A stretch of DNA of 64,000 nucleotides, taken from the NCBI GenBank assembly GCA_001661245.1, contig KV454014.1, positions 1,382,496-1,446,495 on the forward strand, in the 5' to 3' direction. Made by a program: the position numbers and the translations under genes. The notes beneath the pieces were generated by a model. The model had not been told where the DNA came from, searched no databases, and saw nothing but the letters and a program-made list of their open reading frames with translations. The DNA is from Pachysolen tannophilus NRRL Y-2460 (Eukaryota; Ascomycota; Pichiomycetes; Alaninales; Pachysolenaceae). Below are positions 18,647-28,283 of the stretch, piece by piece; the stretch's first letter is position 1; every line of letters begins with the position of its first letter.

Positions 18647-20307
18647 ATGAGTTGTTCTAATTCTTTGAATAAAGATAAAAACATTACAGCGGTTGAAATC
18701 ACCGAAAATGTTGAAGATGACATTGATGAAATAATTTTGAAAACCAAAGATATTGCTGAGGAAGAAAAACAGGTGAGCGTATTTGAGGCTGTTAAGCGGT
18801 ATCCAAAAGAGATTTTATGGTCTTGTATTTTCTCTTTAGGTGTAGTTATGGCTGGTTATGATGCTCAGATTATCTCATCATTTTATGCTTTACCATCATT
18901 TCAAAAACATTATGGTATTCCTGATGGAGATGATTCTTATTATATTACTCTGGCTTGGCAAACTGCCTTAGGTATGGGTAGTCCAATTGGCCAAATCATT
19001 GGAACTTTATTTTGTGCATGGCCTTTAGAATGGTTTGGCCGTAAGAAAACTTATGCTCTGGTTAATGCTGGTTGTATTGCATTGGTCTTTATGCAATTTT
19101 TTGCTCCAAGTATACAAGTTTTATGTGCAGGTGAAATCTTAGCGGGCCTCTTATGGGGTTTTTGCGTATTAATTGGTCCAACTTTTGCCTCAGAGATTAC
19201 ACATACCTCTCTTAGAGGAATCTTGGAAGTAGTCAATAACTTAGCGTTCGTTATCGGACAATTTATTGCCAACGGTTTAGCAGCAGGTATGCAAAGTCGA
19301 ACAGATTCTTATGCATACAAGATTCCATTTCTGATACAGTGGATTTGGCCTTCAATCATTTTATGTACTATTTATTTTGCACCTGAATCACCATACTGGT
19401 TAGTTAGACAGAAAAAATTTGAAGAAGCGAAAGAATCGTTGCGTAAGATCTCTTCTAAAAATGAAAAAGAATCACAAATTGAAGACAGATTAAAATTAAT
19501 CATAGAAACAGATCTGTTGGAGCAACAGATTGATCGCACCACATCACATAAAGATGTGTGGAAAGGTATTAATTTGAAAAGAACAGAAATTTGTTCAATG
19601 GTCTATTGTATTCAAATTTTTTCTGGTAATCCTCTTTGTGGTGGTTATAGTACTTATTTTTTTGAAACCCTGGGGTTGTCCTCTTCTAACTCATTTAACT
19701 TGGCTCTTGGATCCACTGCTATTGGTTTTTTTTTACATGTTTATCATGTTTTATGTTATCATGGTGGGGTAGAAGAACAATATATAATTATGGTTTAGTT
19801 GCCTGCACAATCATTTTATTTGTTGTTGCTTTCTTGGACTGTTCTCCACTGTATGATACAAACAGTGGTATTCGTTGGGCCCAAGCTTCTTTGTTTCTTG
19901 TTTGGGCAGCTGTTTATCAAGGAACAATTGGCCCAATGACATTTGTTATTATTGGTGAAGTTCCTTCAACTAAATTAAGAGGTAAAACTATTGCAGTTGC
20001 AACCGCTTTACAATCTGTCTGTGCTTTAGTTTTCACTGTTATTATGCCCTACATTTTAGAACCAACAGAAGGAGATTTGAGAGGTAAATCTGGATTTATA
20101 TTTGGTGGACTCTCATTGTTATCTATAGTGTGGTGTTTTTACAGATTACCGGAAACTAAAGGAAGAACTTTTGATGAAATAGATGTCATGTTTCACAGGC
20201 AAGTTCCTCCTAGAAAATTCAAAAACTATGATTTATTGGGTGAAACTATTACTAATTTAGGAATTGAAGACAATGACCAGTATAGTACAAAAGTCACCGA
20301 AGCGTAA
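18647..20307 (+). pseudogene. MAL-type alpha-glucoside/H+ symporter, frameshifted
   Basis: Two overlapping open frames (18647-19798 and 19753-20307) together cover a complete MFS sugar permease of the maltose/alpha-glucoside type, about 553 residues versus 558 in the intact paralogue at 47439-49115. Family motifs are present on both sides of the break: MAGYDAQIISSFYALPSF, GRKKTYA and PESPYWLVR in the first part, GRRTIYN and PETKGRTFDEID in the second. The break is a single missing T in a run of nine (19716-19724); the paralogue, which has TTTGTCTTT there, stays in frame. Everything else is intact, so this is either a very young pseudogene or a homopolymer sequencing error. As sequenced, the product stops after about seven membrane segments. 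Confidence 0.85.
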
Positions 20308-20985
20308 ACGAAGAAATACAAAGTTCCGTTATGGTGCAACAGTATACCTATTTAAATATTTATAATTATATATTTTAATTTATTAGAGTTGACAAGAAGT
20401 CACATTGACACATCTCTTCGTAATGTAGGGCAACAAAAACTAATTTTTAAATAACAATTTCCTAAAAACCAAAGAAGAAAAAAAGCAAAATACAAATCAC
20501 CGTCTCCATCCAATGTCTGTTTCAAAATACCGATAAAGCATTTGTGATGTTTATCTCTTCCATTTCTTATCGTCGGTCTCTTGAAGTGCGGCTCAAAATT
20601 TTCATGCATAAAAGATTTTAGATAAATGTAACATTGCAATTTTTGTTTTCGGCATGGTTGGTTACAATCTCTTTCTCCAGTTACTTTTTTTCCACGTTAC
20701 ATTGAATATATATCAAAATAAAGGATCTGAGAACCTTATAGGGAAACAATTGTAATCGGAACCACTTTGATTTTACAATGTAGCGTGTGATAACTTGAGC
20801 TATCTGATTTACAGGTTGTTGAGATCTTACACTGGAGGAATGTAGAATAAATCAGGTTATATCTTCAAACTAATAGTTAAAACTACAACCTAAAGACATA
20901 ACATTTCTTATCTTTTGATCACTTTGCCAAATTGCAAATAGCTAGGTACCTATCGCCAAAAAAAAAAATCTGTTCTCGGACTTTC

Positions 20986-21010
20986 TTTACATATCAATGT
21001 GATATGTAAA
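20986..21010. repeat. Perfect 11-bp inverted repeat, 3-nt spacer
   Basis: TTTACATATCA (20986-20996), spacer ATG, TGATATGTAAA (21000-21010). It lies about 500 bp upstream of the TP-rich gene and could be a dimeric regulator site or a hairpin. Confidence 0.6.
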
Positions 21011-21223
21011 AGAAGATAAGTTGAAAACTAAAAAGCAAAAAAGAACAAGAAAAAAAAAAACGCACACACCCAACACATACAACTAAACTATTATCCATTA
21101 GGAACTAATACCTTATAATTTTCTTCTCTTTATCTTCTCTTTTTCTATACTTCAATTATCATTCATCATTGAAACTATTGAAAAATACAAAACGTCGTGC
21201 ACAAATATACTAATTGATATGTG

Positions 21224-21229
21224 ACGCGT
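21224..21229 (+). promoter_or_regulatory. MCB box (ACGCGTAAA context)
   Basis: Full MluI cell-cycle box core followed by AAA, as favoured by Mbp1/Swi6 (MBF). It is about 280 bp upstream of the TP-rich gene and suggests G1/S expression. Confidence 0.45.
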
Positions 21230-21506
21230 AAAATTCTTTAAAAAAAAAAAATCAAAGAAAAAAAGGAAAAAAATCAAACCAGCCATTTATTTAACCAAAA
21301 GGAATTAATTTAATAAAGTATCAGTAATTTTTTTTTCTTTTGATTCTAACGGTAATATTTTGATTTAGTTGTTGTGGTGCTAATCATTTTAGTTTTGTTA
21401 TTGTCATTGCTCTTACTGCTACTTTTTTTGCTGTTTTAGATATTGCTATTTTTATTGTCAATTTGATTTTTTTTTTTTTTTTTTGCAAATTGACCTAACC
21501 ACAAAT

Positions 21507-22298
21507 ATGTCTTCGTCTTCATCATCATCATATATTCCACAAACTCCTCCTAGGTCACATAAAAAAACGAAAAGAGGCAATAACTCTCCATTCACTCCAA
21601 ATAGCCCAGTCACTAGAACATGTCATAACAATAAGGATAAGGTATCTTTGGATTTTAAAATATCTTCCAAGACTTCATTATTAAAGACACCTTCGTCAAC
21701 TTCTCATCAACAAGGAAAACCTTTCACAATATATCAAACTCCGATTACTCCTCTATCGATTGCACATAAGAGAACTAGAAGTGATTTAATACCAACAACT
21801 CCAGTTTCTTTTACACAAACTTCTTCAAAAGAAGGTTTAACTACGCCTCAATTTTCAGGAAGATTATTATTTCCTGTTAACCCAGCAAGAATTGGAAGTG
21901 GGAGGTCACATCATAAACTGTCGTTAAAAACACCATCATTGACTTCTTTATTAAACAAGGCTGCTTTATCTGAGAGTGAAGGAGATATATCAGGAGAAGA
22001 AGATGAAGCAGAATTATTTGAACAACGTGGTCCTTCAACGCCTAAAAAACAGTTATTTTTTCAAACTCCAAGAACTCCTCCAAAATTGAAAAAAAGAAAA
22101 GATGAAGAAGATATTATAAATGATTTAGATAATAATTTAGGATCTAGAAAGAGAAAAAATGTTTTCATAAATGAAAAAGAAGAAGATAAGAGAGAAATTG
22201 TTTATGTTAATAGATATGGAGAAAAGAAAGTTCAAAAATTAAATGAAAAAGAAGTACAGGCTTTAAAACATACAAAGAGAAAATTAAGTTTCACATAA
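21507..22298 (+). CDS. TP/SP-rich disordered protein, possible cell-cycle regulator
   Basis: 263 residues from the ATG at 21507; an in-frame TTG at 21483 is not needed. The protein is mostly disordered and basic, with about a dozen S/T-P sites, many of the form TP-x-K/R or preceded by basic residues, as in multi-site CDK substrates. A stretch GRLLFPVNPAR near residue 123-133 contains an R-x-L-F cyclin-docking-like motif of the kind found in Sic1. There is an acidic patch (SGEEDEAELFE) near residue 165-175, then another TP cluster and a Lys/Arg-rich tail. With an MCB box upstream this points to a cell-cycle protein, perhaps a Sic1-like CDK inhibitor or other CDK target, but I see no family-defining domain. 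Confidence 0.7.
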   Translation: MSSSSSSSYIPQTPPRSHKKTKRGNNSPFTPNSPVTRTCHNNKDKVSLDFKISSKTSLLKTPSSTSHQQGKPFTIYQTPITPLSIAHKRTRSDLIPTTPVSFTQTSSKEGLTTPQFSGRLLFPVNPARIGSGRSHHKLSLKTPSLTSLLNKAALSESEGDISGEEDEAELFEQRGPSTPKKQLFFQTPRTPPKLKKRKDEEDIINDLDNNLGSRKRKNVFINEKEEDKREIVYVNRYGEKKVQKLNEKEVQALKHTKRKLSFT

Positions 22299-22498
22299 TT
22301 TCTTTCTTTTTTTTTCTTTCTTGTTCTTCTTAAAAGATTCAATATAATATTTTTAGTTTTTTTTGTATTTGAAACAATTGGGCGGTTAATACAATACAGA
22401 GAGTGAGAAATTAATGTGAATGGGTAATTTATTTATTTATTAATTAAACTGTAGCGAAAATGACTAGAAATGTAATTTATAGCAACTAAAATGATAAC

Positions 22499-25075
22499 CT
22501 ATTCAATAATAACAGGTTTACTCTCGCTGTGTTCATCTATGGGACTAGAAGTATCATGTAAATCTACGCCTTTATTACCAGTAGTAGTGACATTACCATT
22601 TCCATTATTATGCGATCTGGCCTTAACCGGAGTTAGCAAAACACCGTCAATGGATACCTTCCTTTGATGCGGGGACGACATAGGATGAGTTGAGATAACA
22701 TCATCATGGTTTGATTTCAAAGGTTTATACTTTAGGTTTGAATTATTCATTTTGGTTTCTTCAACTTCTTCTGGGTCATCCTCTTCTCTTGAATCCGAAT
22801 TTTCAGGTAATAATTCAGAGCTGCTAGTTCTTAATGTGGAAGTACTACTGCTACTTGATGCTCTTTTCTTAGCACTATCAACAGCATTTTGCAATCTACT
22901 TTGAACAGTTGAATTTCTTGATAATCCGCTATAATTTTTCTTAGATAAAGGTAAACTTGAAATAGAAGTTGGTGAAGATTTCTGTAATGAATTTTTAACG
23001 TTACCTCTTTGACGAGACTGTTTTTTTAATTCATCAAATATTTGAACCTTATGCTCTAATAAATCTTTTACTAATTTTGATGTGAAAAGTCCTGCACTGC
23101 TGCTACTACTGTTATTAGTACTTGATCTCAATATTAATGTTGAAAATTCATTAGAGATATTGCTGACAAATTTATTAATCATCTCCTTCTGATTATCTTC
23201 CTTACTATCTTGACCTACTGTACTAATCATTCTTGTAAAATGAGTTAAAATTGAATCCAAAGTAGCAATATTGCAAGTTGGTAAGTTGCTTAAAAAATTT
23301 ATGAGACCAGTAATTCTTTTTTCAGTATTTGCCTCATCAGATCCAACAAATTGCAGATATAAAGATTTAATCAAATCAAAATATTCATTTGGTATTAATG
23401 AGTCAGGTAATTCCAATAAATATAGTTTTAAAACTGATGCGATAATGGAGGGCGACCCGTATGTATTGTAAATTTCTTGCATTGTTTTAATTGAATATCT
23501 GGATTCATCATTATCTAACAATAAATTATTCAATTTATTTCTAAGATCATGAGTTAATTGTAGCTTCACTGGGATAATCCAACAATTTAACCTAACCTCA
23601 TCATTTTCTAAAATAGGATAAATAGAATCCATATACATCAAGGTAGAACTAACAACAAGTGGGACCAATTTTTTATCAAACCTACACCTCAAGCTTAAAT
23701 CTACACCAAACATTTGCTTTAAACTTGATTGATAGAAATTATCATACAAAGTGACTTTTGGTTGATAATAACCCGTTCTATAATTTTCCAATAGAAATAA
23801 TAAATCTTTTATAGGTTGAATACTTTCTTCATAAATCATCAATTTGTCAATAATGGATTTCAAGGAAGTGATCTTGTTTGAAATTGATGCCAAGAAATCT
23901 AGTGTTACCTTTTTCAATGCTTTTAATCTATCTAATTCACATTTTTCCATAAATGAATAATGGTCAATCATCAATTGTTCCAATTTACAACGTAAATCAT
24001 CTAATTTCAAAGCAGCATTTAAATATTCTTTATCTAAAGTTTTAACCTCCTGAATTAATCTTTTAAGACCTGGAATGTCGTTAATATCGACTTTTGTAGT
24101 GACATTACTCATTATATCATCAAAGTAGTTTGTTAACTGAGCAGTACCTTTAATATTATTAACAACTGATGAATCTTCCAATTCAATCCCTGCAAGTTCA
24201 AAACTATAAGGTTTCCATTGATAATACATTTGAGAACTATTAAGGAAATTTCTTTGTCCAACTGATCCAACAACTCTTAAAAATCCATTTTCTATTAAAC
24301 CTTGACCAATATTTTCCAAATTTTCTATTGAATTATTTGTTAAACCTAAATTATGTTGTAACCACATAACTATATTTGAACCAGTTGAACAATTTTGATA
24401 AGTTCCCAAGATTGGTACTTTATATGAAGTTTTTGGAATTTCTTGTAACATTTTTTTCAAGATATCTTTTAAATTATTATAATCATATTCAAAATCACCC
24501 AATTTAATATTTAAAGATTCATGTTCTCTTAATTTTTCTTCTTCCACAATTTTATCTTCTTGATCAATATAAGTATAAAAATCTTTTTCATTTGGAAATT
24601 GAGATTTTATATCTTCTAATAATCTACACCTATTAAAATATTTTTTTTGAATTTTTTCTAAAAATCCCTTATGCTTATTATAATTTTTTAAATTAGTTTT
24701 TAAAGTCTTTTCACTATATTGTACTCTTTGTTTATGTTCCATTGACCATTTTGAAAAAGGATCTAAAACCATCAATTTTATATTTTGAGCAACTTGAATA
24801 TGATATTCACCTTCTCCACCCATCTCATTACATAAACCAAGAAAACATGATTTTAAAGACGCTCCATCATCTTTATTAAACCCTGATGGATTCGGCTGAT
24901 GTTGTAATGGAATCTGACTTAATCCCTTACCATATTGTAATTCACATTCCATCCTCGTTGTAAATAATGAAACAAATTCATCATTCTCAACACATCCTTG
25001 ATACAATTTACCAAATAAAATATCAATCCCAGAAAGATAATCATTAGTCCAAAAACTATCAGCAAATGATGGCAT
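22499..25075 (-). CDS. RGD2: F-BAR/DEP/RhoGAP protein RGD2
   Basis: 858 residues from the ATG at 25075 (S. cerevisiae Rgd2: 714). Domain order matches RGD2: an F-BAR region (residues 1-210 and 310-430) interrupted by a DEP-like domain (about 216-295, containing GSNIVMWLQ...GFLRVVG), then RhoGAP (about 455-660). The last 200 residues are a Ser-rich disordered tail not found at this length in S. cerevisiae. The family regulates Cdc42 and Rho5 at the plasma membrane. The segment equivalent to the GxxR arginine finger appears to read NCWIIP (497-502), with isoleucine at the arginine position. The F-BAR suggests binding to curved or PI-rich membrane. Confidence 0.9.
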   Translation of the reverse strand: MPSFADSFWTNDYLSGIDILFGKLYQGCVENDEFVSLFTTRMECELQYGKGLSQIPLQHQPNPSGFNKDDGASLKSCFLGLCNEMGGEGEYHIQVAQNIKLMVLDPFSKWSMEHKQRVQYSEKTLKTNLKNYNKHKGFLEKIQKKYFNRCRLLEDIKSQFPNEKDFYTYIDQEDKIVEEEKLREHESLNIKLGDFEYDYNNLKDILKKMLQEIPKTSYKVPILGTYQNCSTGSNIVMWLQHNLGLTNNSIENLENIGQGLIENGFLRVVGSVGQRNFLNSSQMYYQWKPYSFELAGIELEDSSVVNNIKGTAQLTNYFDDIMSNVTTKVDINDIPGLKRLIQEVKTLDKEYLNAALKLDDLRCKLEQLMIDHYSFMEKCELDRLKALKKVTLDFLASISNKITSLKSIIDKLMIYEESIQPIKDLLFLLENYRTGYYQPKVTLYDNFYQSSLKQMFGVDLSLRCRFDKKLVPLVVSSTLMYMDSIYPILENDEVRLNCWIIPVKLQLTHDLRNKLNNLLLDNDESRYSIKTMQEIYNTYGSPSIIASVLKLYLLELPDSLIPNEYFDLIKSLYLQFVGSDEANTEKRITGLINFLSNLPTCNIATLDSILTHFTRMISTVGQDSKEDNQKEMINKFVSNISNEFSTLILRSSTNNSSSSSAGLFTSKLVKDLLEHKVQIFDELKKQSRQRGNVKNSLQKSSPTSISSLPLSKKNYSGLSRNSTVQSRLQNAVDSAKKRASSSSSTSTLRTSSSELLPENSDSREEDDPEEVEETKMNNSNLKYKPLKSNHDDVISTHPMSSPHQRKVSIDGVLLTPVKARSHNNGNGNVTTTGNKGVDLHDTSSPIDEHSESKPVIIE

Positions 25076-25879
25076 CGTTAATTCTAAATTTTTGTATGTA
25101 TCTATCCCCGTTTTGCTTTTTCTTTATTTTTATGTTTATATTTATATTTTTTTAACTAACCGCGCTTAAACTTCAAAACTCCAATTTTTTCCTTTTCTTC
25201 AGAGAAACAAAAAGCCAATTTTTGCAAGTTAACAACTCAGCTATTAATACGAAAAGCAAAAAAGAAAAACAAAAGGAAAAGAAAAAAAAAAATTAAAAAC
25301 AAAAAAACGAAAAAAAAAAAAAAAAATTTAATTGATCCAAAGTCTTAGATATCAAAATTTAAAAGATAGTCCACCATTAATTAAATTAAATATATTATAA
25401 TAATAATAATATTATTATTATTATATATCATATAACTTTTGTAACAGCGTTTAAAAAATCTAAATAAACCAGCAAAAAGTGATTAGTTAAGAAAAATAAA
25501 AAAAAAAGATTTATAAAATATTAGTTGATAACGCACGACCTTATGTATTGCTGCAACTATTATGCTGCAACTATATGCAGGATACATGTTTTAACAGTAG
25601 TATTTAAATCAGAAAGATGTAACGAAGTTGAGTTTTGTTTGAAACAATTTTTTTTTTATTGGGGGAGAGAATAAGTTAAAAAGTCCAAAAAATAACTAGA
25701 ACTAGATATATAGTAAAACACAAATAGTCTCTTGAATAATACAAAAGGGAAAATAAAAATAAAAAAAAAAAAAGGGAAATCGGTAAAGGTCAAAAAAAAA
25801 AAGTAGAAAAAAAAAAGAGACACCCAAAAAGATAAGAGATAGAAAAAAAAAAAAATTAAGCAACAAAAAAAATCCGAGT
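25076..25879. other. RGD2 promoter / SAC6 3' region
   Basis: 804 bp of very AT-rich DNA with many poly-A runs and a 30-bp perfect palindrome at 25396-25425. No gene seen. Confidence 0.65.
25396..25425. repeat. Perfect 30-bp (TAA)n/(TTA)n palindrome
   Basis: TATAATAATAATAAT followed immediately by its complement, with no spacer, about 320 bp upstream of RGD2. It is trinucleotide-repeat-derived and able to form a cruciform. Confidence 0.8.
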
Positions 25880-27900
25880 TTATACAGTTAAAGACATTAA
25901 AGAACCAACAAATGTTAAGATCAATCTTGATCTGACTTCGTTAATATCTTCAGGTACTAACCAAATCAAAGCACCTAATTTTCTTGCAATTGAGATGGCC
26001 AACCTTGCGTTTGCGTATTTTTCCTCATCAGTGTTACCAGGAGTGACCAAATCGTAATCGACATAGCCAGGTTTTATTCCGTGTAATAGGTCCAATAGCC
26101 ATATACCGTTGGATAAGGAAGGATCACCAAAGGATCTGATTGTAGATTTCTTGCCACCTTTGGCAACTTGTTGAATACCCCATTGTAAAATATCTGAATC
26201 TGTTAATTCTTTACCATTATGTGATAAAGATTTTAAAGTTAAAGTAATATTTCTTCTCATCAATTGCCAAACAAGTCCCAATGTTAAAATTTTGGAACCA
26301 TCAACAATATCTGAACCTTCAATTCCTACTAATGAAAATCTATTAGCTTTACCAATTTCAACACAATAATTTGTATTTTCTAAAGCTTTAAATCTTGATA
26401 CTTCGGATCCATTTGAAGGCCTCTTATTAACATGTTTCCAATTAACAGAACCAGGCATAACTTTATCAAAGGCTTCCAGTAAAATTGTACCATCTTTAAG
26501 ATCTTCAAAAAGTGAAACAACAGGTGTGCTTACATCTAATGAATTTAACCACAATGTAAATACACGAGCTTCTCTTTCACCAGTAGCATCAAATGCTTCT
26601 ATTTCTGTTTTCTCCGATTCTTCAATTGGTTCTAATCCAGGATAAGTATTAAATAAATGAGCAACAAAGGCCAAATTTAATTTTGGATCACCATTTACTA
26701 AAGCAGTTGGTGTTAAATATTTTCTACATTCAATCTTATCAGCATTTTCCAAAATTTGTTCAGCTCTTGTTAATAAATCTTTTGTTTGTAATGGATCTCT
26801 TGAACAATATTCAGGTTTTAATTGATTCAACAAAATTGTATAATTTTCACCATCTGAAACATCTTTAGAAAAATTACTAATTCTTCTGTTCCAATTGGCT
26901 AATTTCAAATGATAGTTAAACCATCTAATTAAAATTTGTTCAGGTGGTAATCTCAAAAATTGTTCCAAAGTTTCATCTTCTTCCAATAAACGATATAATT
27001 CTGGGTGTAATTTAATATCAATTTTACTTAATAAACCTCTTCTAATGATTTGCCAAATCAAACCCAATATAAGATGTTCCTTACCTTCAATTATATCTTC
27101 AGCGTGAACGTTGACAACAATACAACCAATGGCTTTAGCAGAGTTAATAACAATATTTGCATTTTCAGTCATTGTAAAATTATTCAATTTCTTACCCTTC
27201 TTAGGGAAATTTAAAACTCTAGTATCAATGGTATCGGGGGCTGAATCGTTGATCAATTTTGCCAATACAAGACCATCAGTACATTCATCAAACATTTGGA
27301 AATTATCAAGCGGAAATGGTAATCTATCACCTATATCTGGATCACCTGCTAAAGCAGTATTAATGTGTCTGGTGAATTCAACTCTTGCATCATCATTAAT
27401 TGTATGAGTAGTATCCGAGGTTCTACCACTAAGAATAGTTTTCGCATTAACTCCGGTGCCTTTGTGCTGGAAAGTATGAGGAGCATGTTCAGGTTCCACC
27501 TTCAATTCCCTCAACTTTGCAACTAGCTCAACAAAATCATCTAATTCAACATGTCCTGAAGCATCGAGGTCGACTTGTTTCAAAGTATTTCTTACTTCAT
27601 CATACGTTCCTTTACCAGACCCAGAAACATTTTCAATGACCACTTGTTTATCGGCCCAACCCTTATCATCCGCGTCAATGTGTCTAAATTCATCAATGGC
27701 AGAGTAAAGGTCTTCTTGAGTCAATACAGGAAATTTTTTCTATAAAATTCTTCCATTAGTAACTGTTATCTTCAACAAATTCACAACTAGAAAAAAAAAT
27801 AAAGCAAATTATTAAAAAACATATAAAATTCAATTTTGTTTTCGAAGAATTACAAAAAAAAAAAAAAAAAACAACATACCTGTAATTTAACAATATTCAT
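25880..27900 (-). CDS. SAC6: Fimbrin (actin-bundling protein) SAC6, two exons
   Basis: Exon 1 is 27900-27880 (MNIVKLQ) and exon 2 is 27739-25880. The spliced protein of 626 residues begins MNIVKLQKKFPVLTQEDL, matching S. cerevisiae Sac6 (642 residues), which has an intron in the same place. An EF-hand-like region (about 13-95) is followed by a linker and four calponin-homology domains in two actin-binding pairs (about 130-385 and 405-625). Conserved stretches include NANIVINSAKAIGC, LPPEQILIRWFNYHL and EDINEVRSRLI. It cross-links F-actin in cortical patches and cables. A CTG codon at 26477-26479 falls on the invariant leucine of an ILL motif, supporting the standard code. A telomere-like repeat lies 204 bp upstream. 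Confidence 0.97.
27740..27879 (-). other. SAC6 intron (140 nt)
   Basis: Donor GTATGT at 27879-27874, branch TACTAAT at 27761-27755, acceptor TAG ending at 27740. Phase 0 between Q7 and K8, the same place as the S. cerevisiae SAC6 intron. Confidence 0.95.
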
Positions 27901-28283
27901 AGCTAATTTGTCTTATCTCTACTATAAAATTGGCTATTTGATTATTATCTTATATAAAGGAATATTATTTTTAATTGTTAAATGAATATGGTTTCAATTG
28001 TATGACAAAAATAGAGAGGTACAGCCAATAAATGATGATGCCAGCCATCTCTTTTCCGAACAGGTAGTGTTCGTTCAGTCACAAATTCCAAATTCGGGAA
28101 TATTTTTACACCACCCACACCACCCACACCATCTACACCGTACACACCATCTACACCACAAATACAAATTTTAATATATATAATTTTAACACATATATAA
28201 ATACCAGCTACATGCATGTATAAAAAACATATACCGTAGAATAAAAAAATCTGTAACAACAAGACTATGAACTATCACTTATG
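27901..28283. other. SAC6 promoter / ZAP1 3' region
   Basis: 383 bp; the notable content is the telomere-like repeat at 28104-28157. A 94-codon minus-strand open frame across it (27978-28262) is produced by the repeat and is not a gene. Confidence 0.7.
28104..28157 (-). repeat. Interstitial telomere-like repeat, six 9-bp units
   Basis: Read on the minus strand, six consecutive units each start with GGTGT: GGTGTAGAT, GGTGTGTAC, GGTGTAGAT, GGTGTGGGT, GGTGTGGGT, GGTGTAAAA. The terminal telomeric unit at 63653-64000, in the same register, is GGTGTGAGT. Period (9 bp exactly) and the GGTGT core are shared; the last four bases vary. It lies 204-257 bp upstream of SAC6, with the G-rich strand equal to the SAC6 coding strand, so it could be a telomere relic or a Rap1-type regulatory array. 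Confidence 0.8.

Larger units (their letters stand above)
20308..21506. other. Intergenic promoter region of the TP-rich gene
   Basis: 1.2 kb between two plus-strand genes. It has an 11-bp inverted repeat at 20986-21010, an MCB box at 21224-21229, a CACACACCCAACAC stretch near 21062 that resembles a weak Rap1 site, and poly-A/poly-T runs. No gene seen. Confidence 0.6.

Noticed and set aside
27978-28262. 94-codon minus-strand frame with a GVDGVYGVDGVGGVGGV run
   Set aside because: The run is simply the translation of the 9-bp telomere-like repeat.
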